From Streptomyces litmocidini (GTDB taxonomy: Bacteria; Actinomycetota; Actinomycetes; Streptomycetales; Streptomycetaceae), in contig NZ_BMTQ01000006.1 in assembly GCF_014649755.1 (NCBI RefSeq), positions 335,149 to 399,148 of the forward strand: a DNA stretch of 64,000 bases, in the 5' to 3' direction. The notes beneath the pieces are model-generated. The model was not told the origin of the DNA. It worked only from the letters and a program-made list of their open reading frames with translations, and searched no databases. Positions 1 through 9,662 of this stretch are shown here, piece by piece. The translations under genes and the position numbers were made by a program. Every line of letters starts with the position of its first letter. Within the stretch, counting starts at the first letter, position 1.

Positions 1-102
1 ATCTGGTACGTGAGGAAGCGGGACGCGGCGATCAAGCGGCACGCGGCGGCGAACGCGGCGGCGCGGACGACGGAGCCCCCGGAGGCCCGCCCCGGCGCCT
101 GA
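1..102 (+). CDS. C-terminal tail of an unidentified protein (5' part outside window)
   Basis: An open frame runs from the first base to a TGA ending at 102 and gives 33 residues. It opens with IWYVRKRD and continues as a basic, Ala-rich tail (AAIKRHAAANAAAR) ending PEARPGA. An aromatic residue cluster followed by a basic tail is what the cytoplasmic end of a membrane transporter often looks like, but this is inference only. Codon third positions are almost all G or C, which supports real coding sequence. The family cannot be named from this fragment. Confidence 0.6.
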   Translation: MWYVRKRDAAIKRHAAANAAARTTEPPEARPGA

Positions 103-202
103 CGCCGACCCGCCCCACCCCGCCCCACCCCGTCCCGGCGCCCGACGCCGGTTCGCCCTGCTCGGCAGGTGAACGACCCGAACCGGTCGTACCGTCGAAA
201 AC

Positions 203-2653
203 ATGACTCAGCGGGCGAAGATCGACACGGCCGGCGACGGGACCGGCGACGGACCCCCCGCCGGAACCGCCGGGGCCACCGGGACCACGCCGACGGAACC
301 GCCCGTCGTGCACCGCCCCGCCGGCCTGACCTCCGCCGAGGTCGCCGAACGGGTCGCGCGCGGGGAGGTCAACGACGTCCCCCTCCGCAACTCCCGCTCG
401 ACCGCCGACATCGTCCGCGCGAACGTCCTCACCCGCTTCAACGCGATCATCGGCGTGCTGTGGGTGATCATGCTGGTCGTCGCGCCGATCCAGGACAGCC
501 TCTTCGGCTTCGTGATCGTCGCCAACACCGGCATCGGCATCGTCCAGGAACTCCGCGCCAAGAAGACCCTCGACGGACTCGCGGTCATCGGCGAGGCGAG
601 ACCCACCGTCCGGCGCGACGGCGCCACCGCCGAGATCCCCACCTCCGAGATCGTCCTCGGCGACCTCATCGAACTCGGACCGGGCGACAAGGTCGTCGTC
701 GACGGCGAGGTGGCGGAGGCCGACAGCCTGGAGATCGACGAGTCGCTGCTCACGGGCGAGGCCGACCCGGTGGTGAAGAAGCCCGGCGACCGGATGATGT
801 CCGGCTCGTTCGTGGTGGCCGGCGGCGGCGCCTTCACCGCCACCAAGGTCGGCCGCGAGGCGTACGCCGCCCAGCTCGCCGAGGAGGCGTCCCGCTTCAC
901 CCTCGTCCACTCGGAGCTGCGCACGGGCATCTCCACGATCCTCAAGTACGTGACGTGGATGATGGTCCCGACCGCGATCGGGCTCGTCGTCAGCCAGCTC
1001 GTCGTCAAGGACAACGCCTTCAAGCAGGCGGTCGCCCGCACGGTCGGCGGCATCGTCCCGATGATCCCCGAGGGCCTCGTCCTGCTCACCTCGGTCGCCT
1101 TCGCGGTCGGGGTGATCCGGCTCGGCCGCCGGCAGTGCCTCGTCCAGGAACTGCCCGCGATCGAGGGCCTGGCCCGGGTCGACGTCGTCTGCCTCGACAA
1201 GACGGGCACGCTCACCGAGGGCGGCATGGACGTCACGGACCTCCGCCCCCTGAACGGCAGCGACGAGACGTACGTACGGAAGGTGCTGGGCGCCCTCGGC
1301 GAATCCGACCCGCGCCCGAACGCCTCCCTCCAGGCCATCAAGGACGCCTATCCGGACACGGTGGAGTGGCGCTGCACGGAGAGCCTGCCGTTCTCCTCGG
1401 CCCGCAAGTACAGCGGCGCGTCGTTCAGCGAGGGCGACGGCGAGAGCTCGACGTGGCTGCTGGGCGCCCCGGACGTCCTCCTGGCCGCCGAGGACCCGGC
1501 CCTCGGCGAGATCGACCACCTCAACGAACAGGGCCTGCGGGTCCTCCTCCTCGCCCGTGCGGTCCACGAACTCGACAGCCCGGCCGTGGCCACCGACGCC
1601 CGCCCCACCGCCCTCGTCGTCCTGGAACAGCGACTGCGCCCCGACGCCGCCGACACCCTCGCCTACTTCGCCGACCAGCAGGTCGCCACCAAGGTCGTCT
1701 CCGGGGACAACGCGGTCTCCGTGGGCGCGGTGGCCGCGAAGCTCGACATGCCGGGCGCGGAGCACACCGTGGACGCCCGCACCCTCCCCGCCGAGCGGGA
1801 GGACATGGCGAAGGCCCTGGACGAGAACGCGGTCTTCGGCAGGGTCACCCCGCGGCAGAAGCGGGACATGGTGGCGGCGCTGCAGTCCCGGGGCCACACC
1901 GTCGCCATGACGGGGGACGGCGTCAACGACGTCCTCGCGCTCAAGGACGCGGACATCGGCGTCTCGATGGGCTCGGGCTCGGAGGCGACGCGGGCGGTGG
2001 CCCAGATCGTCCTGCTGGACAACAGCTTCGCGACGCTCCCGTCGGTGGTGGCGGAGGGCCGCCGGGTCATCGGCAACATCACGCGCGTGGCGACCCTCTT
2101 CCTCACGAAGACGGTCTACTCGGTCCTCCTGGCGATCCTGGTGGTCGTCTCCCAGGTGGAGTACCCCTTCCTCCCCCGGCACCTGACCCTGCTCTCCACC
2201 CTCACGATCGGCGTGCCGGCCTTCTTCCTCGCACTGGCCCCCAACAAGGAACGCGCGCGGCCGAACTTCGTACGGCGGGTCATGCGGTACGCGATCCCCG
2301 GCGGCGTCATCGCGGCGGCGGCCACCTTCACCACGTACCTCCTGGCCCGCCACCACTACACGGGCACGGACTCCCTGGGCGCCGAGACCAGCGCGGCCAC
2401 CCTCACGCTCTTCCTGGTCTCCCTGTGGGTCCTCGCGATCATCGCCCGCCCCTACACCTGGTGGCGCCTCGCCCTGGTCGCCGCCATGGGAGGGGCCTTC
2501 CTCCTGGTCCTCGCCGTCCCCTGGCTCCAGAAGTTCTTCGCCCTGAAACTGGTGGGCGTGACGATGCCGTGGACGGCGGTGGCGATCGCGGCGGCGGGCT
2601 GCGCCCTGCTGGAACTGGCGTGGCGGTGGGTGGGCCGGAGGTTCCCGACGTGA
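203..2653 (+). CDS. CtpE-like P-type cation ATPase
   Basis: Encodes 816 residues of a P-type ATPase that would move a cation across the membrane by ATP hydrolysis through an aspartyl-phosphate. Visible marks are the actuator TGE at about residues 184-186, the phosphorylation motif DKTGT with the Asp near 332, and the hinge motif TGDGVND. A membrane motif MIPEGL lies just before the catalytic domain. There is no CPC motif and no N-terminal metal-binding domain, so it is not a copper or zinc P1B pump. The PEGL membrane motif and the length resemble mycobacterial CtpE, reported to transport calcium. Several hydrophobic helices fill the last 200 residues. The ATG at 203 begins the first plausible frame. 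It converges on the next gene about 100 bp away. Confidence 0.85.
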   Translation: MTQRAKIDTAGDGTGDGPPAGTAGATGTTPTEPPVVHRPAGLTSAEVAERVARGEVNDVPLRNSRSTADIVRANVLTRFNAIIGVLWVIMLVVAPIQDSLFGFVIVANTGIGIVQELRAKKTLDGLAVIGEARPTVRRDGATAEIPTSEIVLGDLIELGPGDKVVVDGEVAEADSLEIDESLLTGEADPVVKKPGDRMMSGSFVVAGGGAFTATKVGREAYAAQLAEEASRFTLVHSELRTGISTILKYVTWMMVPTAIGLVVSQLVVKDNAFKQAVARTVGGIVPMIPEGLVLLTSVAFAVGVIRLGRRQCLVQELPAIEGLARVDVVCLDKTGTLTEGGMDVTDLRPLNGSDETYVRKVLGALGESDPRPNASLQAIKDAYPDTVEWRCTESLPFSSARKYSGASFSEGDGESSTWLLGAPDVLLAAEDPALGEIDHLNEQGLRVLLLARAVHELDSPAVATDARPTALVVLEQRLRPDAADTLAYFADQQVATKVVSGDNAVSVGAVAAKLDMPGAEHTVDARTLPAEREDMAKALDENAVFGRVTPRQKRDMVAALQSRGHTVAMTGDGVNDVLALKDADIGVSMGSGSEATRAVAQIVLLDNSFATLPSVVAEGRRVIGNITRVATLFLTKTVYSVLLAILVVVSQVEYPFLPRHLTLLSTLTIGVPAFFLALAPNKERARPNFVRRVMRYAIPGGVIAAAATFTTYLLARHHYTGTDSLGAETSAATLTLFLVSLWVLAIIARPYTWWRLALVAAMGGAFLLVLAVPWLQKFFALKLVGVTMPWTAVAIAAAGCALLELAWRWVGRRFPT

Positions 2654-2757
2654 GGACCCGGCCTCCGGCGGGCGGCCGCCGCCCCTCGGACTGACGTCGC
2701 TTTCCGCACGTCCGGCGACGACGCCGTCCACGGAGGGGCGGCGACGACCGCCGTCCC

Positions 2758-5700
2758 TCAGTCGAACCAGCGGTCCCGCGCCAGTTCCGCCGTCCTCGAC
2801 GGGTCCTCCAGGAGGGCCGCCACCTCGAAGCGGCGGGGCCACTGGCCGGCCGCCCAGGCGAGGCCGGCCGCCACGCCCTCCAGGGTGGCGGCGTGGACGA
2901 CGCCGTCGGGGGTGCGGCGCCAGTCGAGTTCGGTGCCGCCGGCGTGGAGTTCCTCGTGCTCGACGTACGAGGCGGGGGTGGCCGGGCCCAGGAGGGCGTG
3001 CACCGAGGGCGGCACCTCGTGCTCCTCGCCGACCGTCGTCACCCCGGCCTCGACCGCCTCGCTCAGCCGGCGGACCTGGAACAGGTCGGCCAGGTCCGCG
3101 GCGCGGGACGGCGAGACGGGGAGCAGGGGGAGGCCGCCGGCCAGCGGGAGGAGGTCGGGGGCGTCCGCCACCAGGGCCTCCGACGCGTCGACCACGACCA
3201 GGGTGCCGTCCACGACCGCCCGCAGTTCGTCGGGGAGCGTCACCTGATCGGGGTCCAGGTCCGCCAGGGCCGTGTACAGGGCGTGCAGCTGCGGGGCCGT
3301 CACCTCCCGCGACGGGTCCGCCAGGCGGGCCAGGAGCTCCGCCGCGCCGCCCGGCTCGTCGAGGAGGGCCGCGACCGAGGTGCGGACGCCCAGGGCGCGC
3401 AGGACCTGCTCGTCCTCGAAGCCGGTCGCGTCGGCGGAGTCGTACAGTCCGGCGAGGAGCGGGTCCGAGCCCTCCGCGCGGAGGCCCGCCGGGTGGCGGC
3501 CGTCCAGGACCGGGTGGTCGCGCAGCCACCAGGCGGTGTACGAGCGGACGGTCTCCGTCGTGCCGTCCGGGAGGAGCACCCGTACCGGCTGGGTCAGGGC
3601 GTCCCGGAGCGGCGGCTGCGCGAGGAGGGCGAGCGCCATGGGCCAGCAGTCGTCGTCGACCAGATCCAGGTCCCGTACGGCCACGATCTCCGTCGCCACC
3701 GGGGGCACGGGGGTCTCCGGGAGCCGGTCCAGGACGTCCTCGCACCAGACGTCGACCGCGTCGAGGAGACCCGCGTCGTCCGGCTCGGGATAGTCGCCCT
3801 CGCGCGGCTCGACCTCGTCCGGGTCGAGGACCAGGTCGGTCGCGCGGATCAGGGCGAAGTTCGCGAGCACCCCGCACGCGGCGAGCGGCTGCTCACCCCA
3901 GCGGGCGGCCAGGTCGCCGTCGACGAAGGCGAGTTCGTCCTCGCGCATCACCGAGGCGAAGGGCGAGCCCGTGAGGACCAGCTCGCCCGCGGGGGAGAGT
4001 TCGCCGTCCTCGTCGGGGAGGGCGAGCGCGCCGAGCCACGGCTCGTCGCCCGGGTCGAGCTCCGCGTCCCTGACCAGGGCGAGGACCGTCTCGGCCAGTT
4101 CCTCCGCGTCGAGGGTGTCGGCGTCCTCGTCCCAGATCTCCCCCGCGTCGAGGGAGGCCGCGACCGCCGCCCGCACCTGCGGGGTCGTCAGGACCGCGCG
4201 GGGCGTGGCGGGCAGGGCGCCCAGCTTCTCCAGGAGCGGGTGCGCCGCCTCCGGGTGCGCCACCTTCAGACCGAGCCGGGTCAGCTCGGCGGGGGTGCGG
4301 TCCTGCGGCAGGAGGACCTGGCGGGGGCCGATCGTCGTACGGATCCTGGCGCCCTCGGCGTTCTCGGCGAGCGGCACCGGGAGGCCCGTCAGACGGTCCG
4401 GGTCGACGCCGGCGAGCGAGTCGTACAGCCGCCACCACCACGTCGGCGGCCGGTCCACCCCGGCGAGTCGGTCGACGGCCTCGGTGAGGGGCACGCGTCC
4501 GATGCCGAGCGTACGGAGCTCGGGGCGGCGCTCCAGGCCGGCCGGGAGGAGCGTCGGGAACACCTCGGCGAGGACCTCGACGGTCTCCGCGCCCGCGCCC
4601 TCCACGACCTCCGCCTCGATCGGGCGGAGCGCGGGCAGCTCCTCGGACGGCGCGGCGGGCGCCAGGAACGCCACCCTCGGCAGCCGGTCCAGGATCGCCT
4701 CGCGCAGCGCCCCGTCGAGCGGGCCCTTGCCGAGCGGCCCGGGCACGAGGTCGAGGGCCGCGGTCGTCACCGGCCGCCAGTCGGAGAGCAGTTCGGCGTA
4801 CGCGTCGGCCGCGCGCTGCACCAGGAAGTCGGTGAGCGGCCCCGGCGCCGGGTGCCGGCGGGCGGTGTCCAGCGGGAGGGACGCGATGAGGAGCGCGGGG
4901 ATGCCGAGCGGCTCGTCGGTCGGGGTGGGGGCGTGCACGACGGGCGTGGTGCGGGGGTGCTTCGGGGCGCCCTCGGCGTCCACGGGTACGGCCCAGGTGA
5001 CGGACCAGTGGGGGCGCAGGCGCTCCTCGACCGGGCGGTCCTTGAGGAGCCCGGACTCGATCGGGCCGCCGTGGGTGACGGTCCGCCAGCGGTGGCCGCC
5101 GGCCGCGGAGTCGTCGATCCGGACGTAGCCGTCCTCGTCGGAGCGGCGGAGGGTCCGCACCCCTCCTCCGGGTGTCTCGACGACGATCTCCGCGAGACCC
5201 GGAAGGGTGAGGAGGAGGGCGTCGTCGACGGAGGCGAGGAGGCGCTCGGTCAGGTCCTCGGCGGCGGTGTCGCGCATCGGGAGGACGACGACGGTGTCGT
5301 AGCCCTCGGGGGCGGTGCCCTCGGCAGGCAGCGGCAGGCGCAGCAGCGGTACGTGGCCGTCGCGGCGGCGCAGTTCGTCGCCGAGGCCCGGGCTGTACCG
5401 GGCGGCTTCGGCGGCCAGCTCCCGCGCCTCGGCGAGGGACCAGCGGACGCCGCCGTGCCGGCCCAGGACGGCGGGCTCGTCGGTGACGGCGAGGACGGCG
5501 GCGAAGCCGACGCCGAAGCGGCCGACGGCGCCGTGGCCCTGCTCGCGTTTGGCGGAGGCGCGGAGGGTGGACAGCGACTCGGCTCCGGCGGCGTCCAGCG
5601 GGGCGCCGGTGTTCGCCGCGGCGAGGACGGCGGGGCCCTCGTGGTCCGCGGGGTGCAGGGTCAGCCGGAGGCGGCCCGTGACGCCGGCGCGGTGGGCGGC

Positions 5701-5892
5701 GTCGGCGGCGTTCTGGGCGAGCTCGACGACGAGGCGGTCGCGGTAGCCGCCGAGCGCGAGGTCCTCCTCGGCGTTGGCGTCCTCGCGGAACCGGGCGGGA
5801 CTGGCGCCCCAGGCGTCGAGCACGCCCCGCCGCAGCCGTGCGGTGCCGAAGGGGTCGGTTCCGTCGGTCGTCGTCCGGACGCTGACGCTCAC
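2758..5892 (-). CDS. Sacsin N-terminal-like (GHKL ATPase fold) large protein
   Basis: A protein of about 1044 residues. Its N-terminal quarter looks like the Hsp90/sacsin-type GHKL nucleotide-binding domain. A helix with VVELAQNAADA supplies the N-box Asn, followed further on by the glycine loop GAVGRFGVGFAAV. The remaining 800 residues are acidic, rich in Leu and Asp, and show no catalytic motif I recognise. I chose the GTG at 5892 because a GGAG lies a few bases upstream and the homology-like sequence begins directly after it. An upstream in-frame ATG at 5976 would add a basic, low-complexity leader. The substrate is unknown. A chaperone-like or nucleic-acid-associated ATPase role is only inferred from the fold. 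Confidence 0.8.
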   Translation of the reverse strand: MSVSVRTTTDGTDPFGTARLRRGVLDAWGASPARFREDANAEEDLALGGYRDRLVVELAQNAADAAHRAGVTGRLRLTLHPADHEGPAVLAAANTGAPLDAAGAESLSTLRASAKREQGHGAVGRFGVGFAAVLAVTDEPAVLGRHGGVRWSLAEARELAAEAARYSPGLGDELRRRDGHVPLLRLPLPAEGTAPEGYDTVVVLPMRDTAAEDLTERLLASVDDALLLTLPGLAEIVVETPGGGVRTLRRSDEDGYVRIDDSAAGGHRWRTVTHGGPIESGLLKDRPVEERLRPHWSVTWAVPVDAEGAPKHPRTTPVVHAPTPTDEPLGIPALLIASLPLDTARRHPAPGPLTDFLVQRAADAYAELLSDWRPVTTAALDLVPGPLGKGPLDGALREAILDRLPRVAFLAPAAPSEELPALRPIEAEVVEGAGAETVEVLAEVFPTLLPAGLERRPELRTLGIGRVPLTEAVDRLAGVDRPPTWWWRLYDSLAGVDPDRLTGLPVPLAENAEGARIRTTIGPRQVLLPQDRTPAELTRLGLKVAHPEAAHPLLEKLGALPATPRAVLTTPQVRAAVAASLDAGEIWDEDADTLDAEELAETVLALVRDAELDPGDEPWLGALALPDEDGELSPAGELVLTGSPFASVMREDELAFVDGDLAARWGEQPLAACGVLANFALIRATDLVLDPDEVEPREGDYPEPDDAGLLDAVDVWCEDVLDRLPETPVPPVATEIVAVRDLDLVDDDCWPMALALLAQPPLRDALTQPVRVLLPDGTTETVRSYTAWWLRDHPVLDGRHPAGLRAEGSDPLLAGLYDSADATGFEDEQVLRALGVRTSVAALLDEPGGAAELLARLADPSREVTAPQLHALYTALADLDPDQVTLPDELRAVVDGTLVVVDASEALVADAPDLLPLAGGLPLLPVSPSRAADLADLFQVRRLSEAVEAGVTTVGEEHEVPPSVHALLGPATPASYVEHEELHAGGTELDWRRTPDGVVHAATLEGVAAGLAWAAGQWPRRFEVAALLEDPSRTAELARDRWFD

Positions 5893-6016
5893 GTCTGACT
5901 CCACTCTTCGGGGCGGTCGTTCCCGGACCATTGGGCCCGGGGCCCGAAGGTACCGCGGGCCGCGCCCGCCGAGCACGCGGCCCGGAGGCGGGGCGCGGCC
6001 CGGGCCGGTGGGCGGG

Positions 6017-6946
6017 CTACGAGTGGCCCAGGTCCTCCGACGCCGCGTCCGGTTCCGTCGTGGAGCCGGAGTCCTTCGCCGGGCGGAGGGGGAACTCGTC
6101 CGCCGCCATGGAGTCCAGCACCGGCGGCGCCGGCCGCGGCGGCTTCGGCATGACGGCGGCCTCCGAGTGACCGCCGCAGCCGTACGCGAGGGACACGACC
6201 CGGCCGTCCGCCGGGGAGAACTCGTTGGCGCAGATGCCGAACGCCTGCTTCAGGGACCCGGCCAGCGGCACCAGGAACGCGCAGGACTCGCAGGAGGCGG
6301 GCGCCGCCTGGGCCATCGGCGTCTTCGCGCCGAACGCCTCGTCCCACCGGTCCGCGGCCACGTGCAGGCCGTAGCGGGAGAGGACCCGCGCCCGGCGCAT
6401 GCCGAGTTCCTCCGCGACCGCGGCGATGGCGCCGCGCGACGGGGTGCGCGAGGTGAGCTCGGCGTCCTCCTCGTCGAGGTGCTCCTCCATCTCCTCCGAG
6501 ACGACGGAGTTCGGCGGCGGCGCGTCCTCGCCGGAGTAGCCGGGCTCCAGGCGCAGGTCGTCCTGCTCCGTGGGGAGGAGGTCGCCGGGCCCCATGTCGC
6601 CGGGCCGCAGCCGCTCGCTCCACGGCACCCATTCGGGGGCGAGGAGCGCGTCGGCGCCGGGCAGCAGGACGGTTTCGTCAAGCGTGACGTTCTTGGCGCG
6701 GGAGGCGCGGGTGACGGTCACCGCCCAGCGCCAGCCCCGGTAGCCGGGCTCCTTGGACTCGAAGAAGTGCGTGACGACCCGGTCGCCCTCCGCGACGACC
6801 TCGACGTGCGCGCCCACGATCCCTGGCGCGGCCGCCTCCTCGGCGGCCTCCCGCGCGAGGTCTACGGCCTCCGCGCACAGGCGGTCGGGGGTACGCGTGG
6901 CTCGCGGGGTACGCGGGGTACCGCTTCGCGTCGTCGCAGCACTCAC
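6017..6946 (-). CDS. DUF3027 family protein
   Basis: A 309-residue protein matching the actinobacterial DUF3027 family in layout. The N-terminal half contains VVTHFFESKEPGYRGWRWAVTV and the phrase VTLDETVLLPG. The C-terminal third has a Cys pair region (ASCESCAFLVPLAGSL and later FGICANEFSP) that could bind a metal. The GTG at 6946 follows an AGGAG about 13 bases upstream. The next ATG further out would add an Arg-rich leader not expected for the family. Function of the family is not established. The gene lies 124 bp downstream of the sacsin-like start on the same strand. Confidence 0.8.
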   Translation of the reverse strand: MSAATTRSGTPRTPRATRTPDRLCAEAVDLAREAAEEAAAPGIVGAHVEVVAEGDRVVTHFFESKEPGYRGWRWAVTVTRASRAKNVTLDETVLLPGADALLAPEWVPWSERLRPGDMGPGDLLPTEQDDLRLEPGYSGEDAPPPNSVVSEEMEEHLDEEDAELTSRTPSRGAIAAVAEELGMRRARVLSRYGLHVAADRWDEAFGAKTPMAQAAPASCESCAFLVPLAGSLKQAFGICANEFSPADGRVVSLAYGCGGHSEAAVMPKPPRPAPPVLDSMAADEFPLRPAKDSGSTTEPDAASEDLGHS

Positions 6947-7265
6947 AGGTCTCGCTTCTCTCCTACGCCGTCTCACGGGTGCGCCGGCCGAGGGGCGGGA
7001 GCGAAGCCACGGGCGGCGGGCGGAGCGGACCAGGGGGCCGCATCGACGTCCGCACCCGACTTGTCTCGCGCGTCTCGGGCACACCTAACGTCATCCATTC
7101 TGCGGGATGCCGAAGAGGCGCGCGGCCGAGAGATTCCGCCGGTGACGCGCTACGCACGCTACCCCGTTCGCGGGCCTCCGCCCACATGCCCGCTCCAAGT
7201 GGCCCGCATCCCGGACGACCCGCCCGCCCGAACCGCCCCCGTACGGGCCGCGGCGGACGACGGGG

Positions 7266-7369
7266 GCGAGGGCGTACGGGCCCGGGCCGGGGACCCGGGA
7301 GCGAGGGCGTACGGGCCGGGCCGGAGGCCCGGGAGCGGGGGCGTACGGGCCGGGCCGGGGGCCCGGGAC
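7266..7369. repeat. Three tandem 34-35 bp GC-rich repeats
   Basis: Three near-identical units follow each other at 7266-7300, 7301-7334 and 7335-7369. Each starts with a GCG(A/G)GGGCGTACGGGC core and contains a GGGCC/GGCCC self-complementary part, so each can form a hairpin. They lie in the roughly 510 bp between the DUF3027 start and the MFS gene, which otherwise holds no gene I can support. Confidence 0.7.
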
Positions 7370-7462
7370 GGAGCCGTGCGGCGGCCGTCCGTCACCGATC
7401 GCTCCCGGCCGTCCTCGTCGTGCCCCGGTTCGCGGGGCGCGCCCGTGGGGCACTATGACGGA

Positions 7463-8842
7463 GTGGCAGCCGCACGGTCCCCCGTACGATCGCATGATCC
7501 CGCCGGGCCGCTCCGCCGAGCGGGCCGGAAGGTCGGGCGTGCCCTGCACCTGCCGTTCACCGGGACCGCGAAGGGCATCCGCAAGGCCACTCACGCGCAC
7601 GGCGCGGGCGAGTCGGGCCTCGGGAAGCTGATCGAGCTGCACGCCGTGAACGGCGCCGGCGACGTCATGATCACCGTCGCCCTCGCCTCCACCGTCTTCT
7701 TCTCCGTGCCGACCGACGAGGCCCGCGGCCGCGTCGCGCTCTACCTGGCCGTCACGATGGCCCCCTTCACCCTCCTCGCCCCCGTGATCGGTCCCCTCCT
7801 GGACCGGATCCCGCACGGGCGGCGCGCGGCGATGGCGGGCGCGATGCTGACCCGCGCGGTCCTCGCGATCATGATGTCGGGGGCGGTGGCGACGGGCGGG
7901 CTGGAGCTCTATCCGGCGGCGCTCGGCGTCCTCGTGGCCTCCAAGGCGTACGGGGTGGTCCGCAGCGCCGTCGTGCCCCGGCTCCTGCCACCGGGCTTCT
8001 CGCTCGTGAAGGCGAACTCCCGGGTCACCCTCGCCGGGCTGCTCGCCACCGGCATCGCCGCGCCCGTGGGGGCGGGGCTGCAGATGGTCGGGTCGGGGTG
8101 GCCGCTGTACGGGGCGTGCGCCCTGTTCCTGCTCGGTACGTTCTGGGCCCTGCGGATGCCGCACAAGGTGGACTCCGCGAAGGGCGAGCGGCGGGCGCAC
8201 CTGCTGACCCACGGCGAGAAGAAGCCGAGTCTGCGGACGGTGGGCCCGTCGGTGCTGCGCGGCCTGACGGCGAACGCGTCGCAGCGCATGCTGTCCGGCT
8301 TCCTGATCTTCTTCCTGGCGTTCCTGCTGCGGGAGCATCCGCTGTCGGGGCAGAGCGCCGCCGTCTCCCTGGGGATCGTGGGCGTGGCGGCGGGCACCGG
8401 GAACGCCTGCGGTACGGCCGCCGGCTCGTTGCTGCGGGACAGGGGCCACGGGCCCGAGGTGATCATCGCCGCGATGATCACGACGGTGTTCGGCACGGCG
8501 GTCTTCACCGCCGTCTTCTTCGGCGGCCTGATGGTCGCCGTCCTCGGCGCGGTCGCGGGGCTCACCCAGGCCCTGTCGAAGCTGTCGCTGGACGCGCTGA
8601 TCCAGCGGGACGTGCCGGAGCTGGTGCGGACCTCGGCGTTCGCTCGTTCCGAGACGGCCCTGCAGATGGCGTGGGTGGTGGGCGGCGGGATCGGCATCGC
8701 CCTGCCCCTGAACGGCACCCTCGGCATGTCCGTCGCCGCCGCCATCCTGGGTCTGGGCGCGCTCTTCTCCGTCCGTGGCCTCCTCTCGGCGTCCCGCAGC
8801 CGCTCGGGCCCCAAGGGCCGCCCCAGGGCGAAGGTGCCCTAG
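7463..8842 (+). CDS. MFS transporter
   Basis: Encodes about 459 residues with some ten to twelve hydrophobic segments, consistent with a major facilitator superfamily exporter in the cytoplasmic membrane. After a cytoplasmic N-terminus (GRALHLPFTGTAKGIRKATHAHG) the first helix begins around ELHAVNGAGDVMITVALAS. The inter-helix loop LLDRIPHGRRAAM resembles the MFS loop 2-3 signature. The GTG at 7463 is chosen because the sequence after it is typical of streptomycete homologues and an ACGGAG precedes it. Substrate is unknown. The gene is flanked on both sides by intergenic DNA full of CGTACGGG motifs, which is unusual. Confidence 0.8.
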   Translation: MAAARSPVRSHDPAGPLRRAGRKVGRALHLPFTGTAKGIRKATHAHGAGESGLGKLIELHAVNGAGDVMITVALASTVFFSVPTDEARGRVALYLAVTMAPFTLLAPVIGPLLDRIPHGRRAAMAGAMLTRAVLAIMMSGAVATGGLELYPAALGVLVASKAYGVVRSAVVPRLLPPGFSLVKANSRVTLAGLLATGIAAPVGAGLQMVGSGWPLYGACALFLLGTFWALRMPHKVDSAKGERRAHLLTHGEKKPSLRTVGPSVLRGLTANASQRMLSGFLIFFLAFLLREHPLSGQSAAVSLGIVGVAAGTGNACGTAAGSLLRDRGHGPEVIIAAMITTVFGTAVFTAVFFGGLMVAVLGAVAGLTQALSKLSLDALIQRDVPELVRTSAFARSETALQMAWVVGGGIGIALPLNGTLGMSVAAAILGLGALFSVRGLLSASRSRSGPKGRPRAKVP

Positions 8843-9175
8843 GCCGAACCCGCGCAGCCCGTACGGGGCCCCTGGGCGCCCGTACGGGGGCCCCTGGGCA
8901 CCCCGGAGGAGGCCGAGGGCGCTCCCGCACGGGGCCGAGGCCGTCCGGCGCGGGGCCCGGAACACCCCGTACGGGGCCGGGGGCGCCCGCATGAAGGGCT
9001 CGGGCCGTCCCGTGGCGGGGCCCGGAGCGCCCCGCCACCACGCCCGCGACTCTCCGTCCCGAAGCTCCGGACGCCCCGTGACGAAGCCCCGGACACTCCG
9101 TACGAAGCGGTACGCCGGGGCGGCACGCCGTACCCCCGCGTGGCGCGGGCGCGGCGGCCCGATAGCCTTCGGCTC
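8843..9175. repeat. Intergenic region rich in degenerate CGTACGGGG repeats
   Basis: This 333 bp gap holds no supported gene. It is filled with degenerate copies of a module resembling CCCGTACGGGGCCC (for example near 8859, 8879 and 8964) and shorter CTCCGTACGAAG variants near 9098. Most are self-complementary. The same word dominates the upstream side of the MFS gene. Confidence 0.5.
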
Positions 9176-9655
9176 ATGACCGTTGCGTTCTTCTCCGGCT
9201 CGCGCCGCCGGGCCGCCGTCGCCCTCGGGGCCGTCTCCGCCGGGCTCCTCGTACTCTCCGCCTGCGACAAGCCGACTCCGCTCGCGACCCTGACGGTCGG
9301 GACCGAATCGGTGAACACCGAGGCCGCCTGCTACAACGACGGCGACGCCATCAAGGAGTCGCAGATCCAGCAGTGCCTCAACAAGAAGGCCGAGAAGACC
9401 ATCACGGTCTCCGCGGACGACAAGATCCGCTTCGGCGTGGACCCGAAGATCGCGGACAACGGCTGGACGATCTTCCTCGGCGGCCAGCAGGCCGAGCCCG
9501 AGCCGTACAAGAAGACGTACCGGACCATCCCGGCCAGCGCCTTCTTCTCCAGCCAGACCGGCGAGGCCACCGACAAGACCCAGGTGACCATCGTCGAGAA
9601 CACCGGCAAGAAGCTGACCGGCGTCTGGCACTTCCAGCTGAAGAAGGACTCCTGA
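9176..9655 (+). CDS. DUF2771 family lipoprotein
   Basis: A 159-residue exported protein. The N-terminus has basic residues (SGSRRRAA), a hydrophobic stretch and a lipobox-like LLVLSAC, so Cys after about 30 residues is probably lipidated and anchored outside the membrane. The mature part (ATLTVGTESVNTEAACYND and later KTYRTIPASAFF) matches the DUF2771 family, whose role is not known. It ends seven bases before mqnB and could be co-transcribed with the menaquinone genes, although no functional link is established. The ATG at 9176 gives the normal signal length. An upstream in-frame start at 9140 would only add an Arg-rich stretch. Confidence 0.82.
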   Translation: MTVAFFSGSRRRAAVALGAVSAGLLVLSACDKPTPLATLTVGTESVNTEAACYNDGDAIKESQIQQCLNKKAEKTITVSADDKIRFGVDPKIADNGWTIFLGGQQAEPEPYKKTYRTIPASAFFSSQTGEATDKTQVTIVENTGKKLTGVWHFQLKKDS

Positions 9656-9662
9656 TCCGCCG

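Noticed and set aside
32..3877. Long minus-strand open frame of about 1280 codons opposite the P-type ATPase
   Set aside because: Low-complexity Arg/Gly/Pro composition and no family resemblance; it is the antisense shadow of a clearly recognisable gene in very GC-rich DNA.
2893..5898. Plus-strand frame of about 1000 codons opposite the sacsin-like gene
   Set aside because: Composition is Val/Arg/Gly-rich with no motifs, while the minus strand encodes a coherent GHKL ATPase.
7266..7369. Possible CRISPR array
   Set aside because: The three units are contiguous with no spacers and no cas genes nearby; they are plain tandem repeats.
7091..9631. Minus-strand 846-codon frame covering the MFS gene and repeat regions
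   Set aside because: Its repetitive Pro/Arg/Gly text comes from the CGTACGGG repeats and the antisense of the transporter.
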